In this document: positions 57,856-64,000 of the stretch, piece by piece
Layout of the letters: each line of letters opens with the position of its first letter
Position numbering within the stretch: the first letter of the stretch is position 1
NCBI RefSeq assembly: GCF_948472415.1
Contig: NZ_OX419519.1
Location: forward strand, 6,353,001 to 6,417,000
Direction of reading: 5' to 3'
Length of the DNA: 64,000 bases
DNA from: Kitasatospora fiedleri
GTDB lineage: Bacteria; Actinomycetota; Actinomycetes; Streptomycetales; Streptomycetaceae
Notes under the pieces: generated by a model
Databases searched by the model: none
What the model was told of the DNA's origin: nothing
The model's input: the letters and a program-made list of their open reading frames with translations, nothing else
Made by a program: the position numbers and the translations under genes

Positions 57856-58632
57856 CTACCGGTGGGTGAAGGAGGCCGGGCGCTTCTCGGCGAAGGCCGC
57901 CATGCCCTCCTTCTGGTCCGCGGTGGCGAAGGCGGCGTGGAACAGCCGCCGTTCGAAGCGGACGCCCTCGGCGAGGGTGGTCTCGAAGGCGCGGTTGACG
58001 GACTCCTTCATCATCACGGCGGCGGGCAGCGACATCGCGGCGATGGTCCCGGCGACGGCGACCGCCTCGGTGAGCAGTTGCTCGGCGGGGACGATCCGGG
58101 AGACCAGGCCGGCCCGTTCGGCCTCCTCGGCGCCCATCATCCGGCCGGTCAGGCACAGGTCCATGGCCTTGGCCTTGCCGACGGCCCGGGTCAGCCGCTG
58201 CGAGCCGCCGATGCCGGGGATGACGCCGAGGGTGATCTCGGGCTGGCCGAACTTCGCGGTGTCGGCGGCGATCAGCACGTCGCAGAGCATCGCCAACTCG
58301 CAGCCGCCGCCGAGCGCGTAGCCCGCGACCGCGGCGACCACCGGCTTGCGCAGCCGGCCCAGCTCGTCCCAGGGGGCGAGCCAGTCGTCGAGGTAGACCT
58401 CGGGGAAGCGGTTGTCCTGCATCTCCTTGATGTCGGCGCCCGCGGCGAACGCCTTGGCGGAGCCGGTGATCACCAGCGCGCCGATCTCCGGGTCGCGGTC
58501 GAAGGACCGGGCCGCCGCCACCACCTCGTTCATCAGCTCGGTGCTGAGCGCGTTGAGCGCCTTGGGCCGGTTGAGGGTGATGATGCCGACCCGGCCCTCG
58601 CGGTCCACCAGGATCGTCTCGTACTCGGTCAT
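57856..58632 (-). CDS. enoyl-CoA hydratase
   Basis: 258 residues, crotonase fold. The oxyanion-hole segments [11 protein letters not shown] and [16 protein letters not shown], and the two catalytic glutamates in GGGCELAM and [12 protein letters not shown], are all present, as in EchA8-type enzymes. It hydrates 2-enoyl-CoA to 3-hydroxyacyl-CoA in fatty- or branched-acid breakdown. The ATG giving [13 protein letters not shown] has a GAGAGGAAG ribosome site. It lies just downstream of the hydrolase gene on the same strand, 120 nt apart, so the two may work together in valine-type catabolism. Confidence 0.92.
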   Translation of the reverse strand: MTEYETILVDREGRVGIITLNRPKALNALSTELMNEVVAAARSFDRDPEIGALVITGSAKAFAAGADIKEMQDNRFPEVYLDDWLAPWDELGRLRKPVVAAVAGYALGGGCELAMLCDVLIAADTAKFGQPEITLGVIPGIGGSQRLTRAVGKAKAMDLCLTGRMMGAEEAERAGLVSRIVPAEQLLTEAVAVAGTIAAMSLPAAVMMKESVNRAFETTLAEGVRFERRLFHAAFATADQKEGMAAFAEKRPASFTHR

Positions 58633-58752
58633 CGCCGGTTCTTCCTCTCCACGCTGAGCGGGAACTCCGCCGGAAACTCTGCCGCTGGACACGATCTCCG
58701 AACGCCGGGCCGGATGCCAGTCTCGACAGGCGAGACGATGGTCACCCCGGCG

Positions 58753-59826
58753 TCACCGGGCCAGGCCCAGGTCGCCGTCGGCGGGCGGCTCGAAGAAGCG
58801 GGCGACGTCGGCGGCGGAGACCCCGGCCAGGGTGGCGGGGGACCAGTGCGGGTCGCGGTCCTTGTCGACGACCTGGGCGCGGATGCCCTCGACCAGGTCG
58901 TGGTGGGCCAGCGCGGCGCAGGAGATCCGGTACTCCTGGTCCAGGGTGGCGGCCAGCGAGGGCAGCGCGCGGGCCCGGCGCAGCGCGGCCAGGGTCACCT
59001 TGAGCATGGTCGGGGACTTGGCGCGCAGCTGCTCGACGGCGTCCAGGGCGGCGGGCAGGCCGGTGGCGCGCAGCCGGTCCAGGATCTCCTCGACGCTGTC
59101 GGCGGCGTAGCAGTGGTCGATCCAGCCGTGCTGCTCGGCGAGCGCCGAGTGCTGGGCGGGCGCGGCGAGTTCGGCGACGGCCTTGGCGGGGTCGTCCCCG
59201 GCGGCGAGCCGGTCGGCGAGGGCGGGCAGCGCGGCGGAGGGCAGGAAGTGGTCGGCGAATCCGCAGTGCAGGGCGTCGCCGGCGGTCATGGTGGCGGCGG
59301 TGAGCGCGACGTGGGTGCCGAGTTCGCCGGGGGCCAGGGCCAGCAGGCGGCTGCCGCCGACGTCCGGGACCAGGCCGATCCGGGTCTCCGGCATGGCGAC
59401 GGCCGAGCGCTCGGTGACCACCCGGACGCCCGCGTGCCCGGACAGGCCGACGCCGCCGCCCATGGTGATGCCGTCCATCAGCGCGACGTACGGCTTGGGG
59501 TAGCGGGAGATCAGCTCGTTGAGCGGGTACTCGACCCGGAAGAAGGCCCGGCCGCCGGCGCCGCCGCGCTTGGCGTCGTCGTGGATCGCCCGGATGTCGG
59601 CGCCCGCGCACAGGCCGCGCTCGCCCGTGCCGGTGAGCAGCACGGCCGTCACGGCCTCGTCGGCGGCCCAGGCGTCCAGGGCGGCCCGGACGGTCTCCAG
59701 CATGGCGTGGGTGAGGGAGTTGAGGGCGCGCGGCCGGTTGAGGGTGATCCGGCCGAGCGGGCCGGTCCGCTCGACCAGCACGTCCCGCTGGGTGTCCTGG
59801 ATGTCCTGGGTGTCCTGGGGGTGCAC
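58753..59826 (-). CDS. 3-hydroxyisobutyryl-CoA hydrolase / enoyl-CoA hydratase-isomerase family
   Basis: 357 residues. The crotonase fold contains GLCAGADIRAIHDDAK, DGITMGGGVGLSGHAGVRVVTE and AMPETRIGLVPDVGGS, the pattern of 3-hydroxyisobutyryl-CoA hydrolases in valine degradation. The long C-terminal part (EYRISCAALAHHDLVEGIRAQVVDKDRDPHWSPATL, in pieces) is typical of that subgroup. The GTG at 59826 is chosen for its 8-nt spacing from GGGAG; GTG at 59832 is too close. The N-terminus contains a QDTQDIQDTQ repeat. It is the first gene of the pair with the enoyl-CoA hydratase. Confidence 0.87.
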   Translation of the reverse strand: MHPQDTQDIQDTQRDVLVERTGPLGRITLNRPRALNSLTHAMLETVRAALDAWAADEAVTAVLLTGTGERGLCAGADIRAIHDDAKRGGAGGRAFFRVEYPLNELISRYPKPYVALMDGITMGGGVGLSGHAGVRVVTERSAVAMPETRIGLVPDVGGSRLLALAPGELGTHVALTAATMTAGDALHCGFADHFLPSAALPALADRLAAGDDPAKAVAELAAPAQHSALAEQHGWIDHCYAADSVEEILDRLRATGLPAALDAVEQLRAKSPTMLKVTLAALRRARALPSLAATLDQEYRISCAALAHHDLVEGIRAQVVDKDRDPHWSPATLAGVSAADVARFFEPPADGDLGLAR

Positions 59827-59922
59827 CGTCACCGCTCCCGTCCGTCCGGAAAGTACGAAGATCCTCCGTCGCACCGTACCGGGCGTCCGGGAGCGGCGGT
59901 CGGCAGCCCCGTCAGGGGGGCC

Positions 59923-60108
59923 TCAGCAGGGGTGCAGCGGGGTGGCGAGCAGGACCGGGGCGGCGGCGGGGGCGAGGGGGCGCGGGGAGAAGGCGCAGAG
60001 CGCCACGGGGTGCGGGGCCAGCGGGAGGGCCTGGGCCTGGGGGACGGGCAGCAGCAGGTTGGCGGCGGCGAGCGCGGCTCCGCAGACCAGGGTGCGCAGC
60101 TTCATCAT
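59923..60108 (-). CDS. small secreted peptide, unknown
   Basis: 61 residues. MMKLRTLVCGAALAAANLL is a good signal peptide with a probable cleavage near AQA (residue 27). It leaves about 34 residues rich in Pro, Ala and Leu with one Cys in the middle and one as the last residue. A GGAGGAA ribosome site is spaced correctly. Secreted function is inferred only from this; it could also be a random frame. The upstream gap 60109-60265 holds no other gene. Confidence 0.5.
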   Translation of the reverse strand: MMKLRTLVCGAALAAANLLLPVPQAQALPLAPHPVALCAFSPRPLAPAAAPVLLATPLHPC

Positions 60109-60265
60109 CGGGGGTTCCTCCGGGGAAGAGAGTTGTCCGCGAACGGTCGCGGCCTGCCCCTTCGGTGCCTGGCGTGGGCGGCCCGGCTCGGGGGGAGGTC
60201 GCTGGAATGTCGGGTCAACTTCTAGCGGTGGAGGGGTTTGCGGTCCCGGAACCTCACCCGTTCGG

Positions 60266-60308
60266 CGGCGTGCTGCGGACGCGCCGTTGACGGGTCCGCA
60301 GCACGCCG
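60266..60308 (-). terminator. 15-bp hairpin after homogentisate operon
   Basis: 60266-60280 and 60294-60308 are exact inverse copies around a 13-nt loop, 45 nt downstream of the fahA stop codon. Confidence 0.85.
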
Positions 60309-60353
60309 GAGGATCGGCCCGCTGTCAGGTCGGCCGATCGTCCTCCCGGCGGA

Positions 60354-61571
60354 TCAGCCGGTGACCGTCCCGGTGACCTCGCCGAACCCGACCCGCAGGC
60401 CCCCCGGCCCGGGGGCGGTCGCGGTGACGGACACCTCGTCGCCGTCCTCCAGGAAGGTCCGGTCGGTGCCGTCGGGGAGCTTGAGCGGCTGCTCGCCGTT
60501 CCACGTCAGCTCGATCAGCGCGCCCCGGGTGTCCGGCTCGGGGCCGGAGACCGTGCCGGAGGCGTACAGGTCACCGGTGCGCAGGCTCGCCCCGTTGGCG
60601 GTCAGGTGGGCGAGCTGCTGGGCGGCGGTCCAGTACATGGTGGCGAACGGGGGCCGGGAGACGGGGTGCCCGTTCAGCGAGACCTCCAGCGCCAGGTCCA
60701 GGCCCCAGGGCTCGGCCCCGCGGTCGTCCAGGTAGGGCAGCGGCGCCACGTCGCGGGCCGGCGGCTCCACCCGGGCGTGCTCCAGCGCGTCCAGCGGCAC
60801 CACCCAGGGGGAGAGCGAGGTGGCGAAGGACTTGCCGAGGAACGGGCCGAGCGGGACGTACTCCCAGGCCTGGATGTCGCGCGCCGACCAGTCGTTGAGC
60901 AGGCAGACGCCGAAGACGTGCTCGGCGAAGTCCGCCAGCGCCACCGGGTGGCCCATCGAGCTGGGCGTGCCGACCACGAACGCGACCTCGGCCTCGATGT
61001 CCAGGCGGCGGGACGGGCCGAAGCTCGGCGCGGCGTCGGCGGGGGCCTTGCGCTGGCCGTGCGGGCGGACCACCGGGGTGCCGGAGACCACCACGGTGCC
61101 GGCCCGGCCGTGGTAGCCGATCGGCAGGTGCTTCCAGTTCGGGGTGAGCGGCTCCTGGCCGGGCCGGAAGAGCTTGCCCAGGTTGGTGGCGTGGTGCTCG
61201 GAGGCGTAGAAGTCGACGTAGTCGGCGACCTCGAACGGCAGGTGCAGCTCGACCTCCGCCAGCGGCAGCAGGCAGGGCTCGACGGCCGCCCGGTGGGCCG
61301 GGTCGGTCAGCCAGGAGGTGAGCGCGGCGCGCACCGCCCGCCAGGTCGGACGGCCGGACGCCATCAGCGGGTTGAGGTTCTCCGCCTCCAGCAGCGCCGA
61401 GGACGGGCCGACCGCCCGGGCGGCCGCCCCGGCGTCCAGCACCAGCTCCCCGATCCGCACCCCGATCCGCCGCCGGCCGGGCCGGTCGGCGGCGGTGAAC
61501 ACGCCGTAGGGGAGGTTGTGGACGCCGAACGGGGAGTCGGCGGGCAGGTCGAGCCAGGCGGCGGTGGTCAA
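60354..61571 (-). CDS. fahA: fumarylacetoacetase
   Basis: 405 residues, close to the usual length. The N-terminal SH3-like part begins DSPFGVHNLPYGVF, and the catalytic domain has DYVDFYASEHHATNLGKLFR, PIGYHGRAGTVVVSGT, RRLDIEAEVAFVVG and NDWSARDIQAWEYVPLGPFLGKSF (in pieces), which carry the metal and catalytic His residues. It cleaves fumarylacetoacetate to fumarate and acetoacetate, the last step of tyrosine breakdown. The TTG start overlaps the stop of the upstream gene (TTGA), so translation is coupled. It is the last gene of the operon. Confidence 0.93.
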   Translation of the reverse strand: MTTAAWLDLPADSPFGVHNLPYGVFTAADRPGRRRIGVRIGELVLDAGAAARAVGPSSALLEAENLNPLMASGRPTWRAVRAALTSWLTDPAHRAAVEPCLLPLAEVELHLPFEVADYVDFYASEHHATNLGKLFRPGQEPLTPNWKHLPIGYHGRAGTVVVSGTPVVRPHGQRKAPADAAPSFGPSRRLDIEAEVAFVVGTPSSMGHPVALADFAEHVFGVCLLNDWSARDIQAWEYVPLGPFLGKSFATSLSPWVVPLDALEHARVEPPARDVAPLPYLDDRGAEPWGLDLALEVSLNGHPVSRPPFATMYWTAAQQLAHLTANGASLRTGDLYASGTVSGPEPDTRGALIELTWNGEQPLKLPDGTDRTFLEDGDEVSVTATAPGPGGLRVGFGEVTGTVTG

Positions 61572-62362
61572 GGGGTCTCCAGGAGGCCGAGTCGGGCGAG
61601 GTCTTCCAGCGGCTCGGCGATGCTACAGGTGCCGAACGAGGTGAACGAGGCGCGGATGCCGGACACCTGACGCTCCGTCAGCGACTCGACGGCGGTGGCC
61701 AGTCGGGCCCCGTCCCGTTCGGCGAGCAGGGCGACGGCCTGCTCCCGGCTCGAACTCCCGGCCGCCAGCAGCAGGTTGAGGAAGCCGTGGTGCTCGTAAC
61801 CGGTGCCCGGGTCGGTGTACCGCACCGCGTGGTGCAGCCCCGCCGTGCACTTGTACGGCAGCGCGCGCTCCGCGCAGCCCCGCAGGAAGCCGGCCAGCTC
61901 AGCCACCGACGGGAAGGCCGCGTGCGCCAGGCCGCCGGTGCGGTACTTGGCGCGGTAGCGGGTGCCGGCCAGGGCGTCCAGGCCGTCCTCGATCCGCGCC
62001 GAGCGGGGCAGCTCGACGGCCGCCCCGACGCCGTCGGGCAGCAGCGCGTCCAACTCGGCCACCGCCGCCCGGACGTCCGGGCCCGCCGCGTACTCGACGG
62101 CGGTGACCGGCAGGCCGTCGGCGGCCTTCAGCGCCTCCGCCAGCCGGCCCGGGCCGACCACCAGCCCGACGGCGAACTCCGGCTCCAGCGCGCGCAGTTC
62201 GGCCAGCCGGTCGACCGGCGCGAGCAGCGGGCCGACCGCCGCCGCGTACCGGGCGGCGCGGTGCGCCCGGTGCGCGGGGACGGCCTCGGCCAGCGGCAGG
62301 TCGCCGGGCGGGAAGACCGCCGCGTCGTCGAACAGCCCGCGGTACAGCTCGGGTACGTTCAT
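61568..62362 (-). CDS. unknown conserved protein in homogentisate operon
   Basis: 264 residues, soluble. I do not recognise a named family. It begins MNVPELYRGLFDDAAVFPPG, and the central RAKYRTGGLAHAAFPSVAEL and ALPYKCTAGLHHAVRY look like a barrel active site with Lys, Cys and paired His. It overlaps hmgA (ATGA) and fahA (TTGA), so it is made with them. No maleylacetoacetate isomerase gene is visible in the operon, and this protein occupies the place where one would be expected. A role in that step is a hypothesis only. Confidence 0.82.
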   Translation of the reverse strand: MNVPELYRGLFDDAAVFPPGDLPLAEAVPAHRAHRAARYAAAVGPLLAPVDRLAELRALEPEFAVGLVVGPGRLAEALKAADGLPVTAVEYAAGPDVRAAVAELDALLPDGVGAAVELPRSARIEDGLDALAGTRYRAKYRTGGLAHAAFPSVAELAGFLRGCAERALPYKCTAGLHHAVRYTDPGTGYEHHGFLNLLLAAGSSSREQAVALLAERDGARLATAVESLTERQVSGIRASFTSFGTCSIAEPLEDLARLGLLETP

Positions 62363-63549
62363 CGCCGCGCCCAGGTCCACGCGTAGTCCGGGTCCTCGCC
62401 GGCGGTGGCGGCCTCGCCGAGCTCCAGCGGGCGGAAGGTGTCCACCATCACCGCCAGCTCGTCGAAGAACTCCACGCCGATCGAGCGCTCGTAGGCGCCC
62501 GGCTGCGGGCCGTGGGTGTGGCCGCCGGGGTGCAGCGAGACCGACCCCTGCCCGATGCCGGAGCCCTTGCGGGCCTCGTAGTTCCCGCCGCAGTAGAACA
62601 TCACCTCGTCGCTGTCCACGTTCGCGTGGTAGTACGGCACCGGGATCGACAGCGGGTGGTAGTCCACCTTGCGCGGCACGAAGTTGCAGATCACGAAGTT
62701 GGTGCCCTCGAACACCTGGTGGGCCGGCGGCGGCTGGTGCACCCGCCCGGTGATCGGCTCGAAGTCCGCGATGTTGAACGCGTACGGGTACAGGCAGCCG
62801 TCCCAGCCCACCACGTCGAACGGGTGGTGCGGCACCGTGTAGCGCGTCCCGACCACGCCGCCCGGGCCGCGGTGCTTGACCAGCACGTCCACCTCGCCGC
62901 CGCCCTCGACCAGCAGCGGGCCCTGCGGGCCGCGCAGGTCCCGTTCGCAGAACGGCGCGTGCTCCAGCAGCTGGCCGAACTTCGACAGGTAGCGCCGGGC
63001 CGGGGTGATGTGGCTGTTGGCCTCGATGCAGTACGCGCGCAGCGGCCCGTCCCCGGTCGGCACCCAGCGGTGGGTGGTGGCCCGGGGGATCAGCACGTAG
63101 TCGCCCGGCCCCGCCTCCAGCGCGCCGAACACCGTCTCCAGCACGGCCGTCCCGGACTCCAGGTACACGCACTCGTCGCCCAGCCCGTTGCGGTACAGCT
63201 CGCTGGGGGCGCCCGCCGCGACGTAGGAGATCCGCACGTCCGCGTTGCCGAGGACGAGCCGGCGGCCGGTGACGGCGTCCGCCGACTTCCACTCCTCGCC
63301 CGGGAACAGCCCGTGCAGTTTCAGGTGGCGGGGGAGCAGCGGGAGGTTGGCGGTGGTCGACTGGTCCGGCAGCTCCCACACCGAGGCGGCCGTCACCGCC
63401 GAGGGGATGTACCGGTGGTACAGCAGCGAGGAGTCCGAGGAGAAGCCCTCCTCGCCCATCAGCTCCTCGTAGTACAGGCCCCCCTCGGGGGTGCGGTGCT
63501 GGGTGTGCCGCTTGGGCGGCACCGAGCCCAGCTGCCGGTAGTACGCCAT
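62359..63549 (-). CDS. hmgA: homogentisate 1,2-dioxygenase
   Basis: 396 residues. The cupin-fold ring-cleaving dioxygenase has SLHPGGHTHGPQPGAYE, the Fe-ligand region, plus VLIPRATTHRW, YPYAFNIADFEPITG and DEVMFYCGGNYEARKG. It converts homogentisate to maleylacetoacetate. Its stop overlaps the start of the next gene (ATGA). It begins 36 nt after the dioxygenase gene upstream. The ATG gives MAYYRQLGSVPPKRHTQHR. Confidence 0.93.
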   Translation of the reverse strand: MAYYRQLGSVPPKRHTQHRTPEGGLYYEELMGEEGFSSDSSLLYHRYIPSAVTAASVWELPDQSTTANLPLLPRHLKLHGLFPGEEWKSADAVTGRRLVLGNADVRISYVAAGAPSELYRNGLGDECVYLESGTAVLETVFGALEAGPGDYVLIPRATTHRWVPTGDGPLRAYCIEANSHITPARRYLSKFGQLLEHAPFCERDLRGPQGPLLVEGGGEVDVLVKHRGPGGVVGTRYTVPHHPFDVVGWDGCLYPYAFNIADFEPITGRVHQPPPAHQVFEGTNFVICNFVPRKVDYHPLSIPVPYYHANVDSDEVMFYCGGNYEARKGSGIGQGSVSLHPGGHTHGPQPGAYERSIGVEFFDELAVMVDTFRPLELGEAATAGEDPDYAWTWARR

Positions 63550-63585
63550 CGTCCCGCTTCTCCCTGTCGCCTGGGTGACTGCCCG

Positions 63586-64000
<415 letters not shown>

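Overview
The window is about 64 kb of very GC-rich DNA with strong GC bias at third codon positions, many GTG and some TTG starts, and typical actinobacterial families (AfsA, NB-ARC/TPR regulator, PucR, anti-sigma-type ATPase, MocR). It fits a Streptomycetaceae chromosome (Streptomyces or Kitasatospora). I see no tRNA, rRNA, transposase, integrase or CRISPR array. The density of transporters and regulators suggests a chromosomal arm or accessory region rather than the conserved core.

Layout. 0-10 kb: DUF1028 protein, PLP sulfur-amino-acid lyase with a divergent Lrp regulator, anti-sigma-type ATPase, lactate 2-monooxygenase with a divergent AraC regulator, membrane Ser/Thr kinase, GlxA-type regulator divergent from an NAD-binding epimerase-like protein. 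10-24 kb: many transporters (two MFS, three DMT/EamA, an orphan sugar-binding lipoprotein), a YdcF protein, a methyltransferase, a PfkB sugar kinase and a MocR regulator. 24-33 kb: lipase maturation factor homologue, a protein built from helicase-associated domains around a long Glu/Val repeat, a cytosine-deaminase-like enzyme, a DeoR/MFS divergent pair and an EI24 membrane protein. 31.8-35.5 kb: an unusual cytochrome P450 followed 21 nt later by an NB-ARC/TPR STAND protein. 35.5-38.2 kb: a small Cys-rich protein, a monooxygenase-like barrel, an Lrp/LysE divergent pair and a MarR regulator.

38.4-49.2 kb is the most interesting part. All genes run left to right: KASIII-like acyltransferase, AfsA-type synthase overlapping a HAD phosphatase, canonical FabH, MFS exporter, FAD monooxygenase, aldo/keto reductase, quinone-oxidoreductase-like enzyme and metallo-beta-lactamase-fold hydrolase, closed by a 17-bp perfect hairpin. 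FabH can make a short beta-ketoacyl-ACP, AfsA can join it to dihydroxyacetone phosphate, HAD can remove the phosphate and the redox enzymes can tailor the product. The locus therefore looks like a self-contained pathway for a butenolide, gamma-butyrolactone or furan signal or metabolite. The divergent MarR and shared promoter motifs suggest its control.

49-64 kb: PucR regulator and secreted lipase around a 20-bp palindrome, small membrane proteins, a protein of RCK-2TM-RCK architecture, a VanZ protein, two enoyl-CoA hydratase-family enzymes, a tiny secreted peptide, and a tyrosine/homogentisate catabolic operon (hppD-hmgA-unknown-fahA) entering from the right edge.

Sequence quality caution: six genes have their frame broken by eight apparent single-base losses, every one in a C or G run. 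I treat these as probable sequencing errors and annotate the genes as full length with the break noted.
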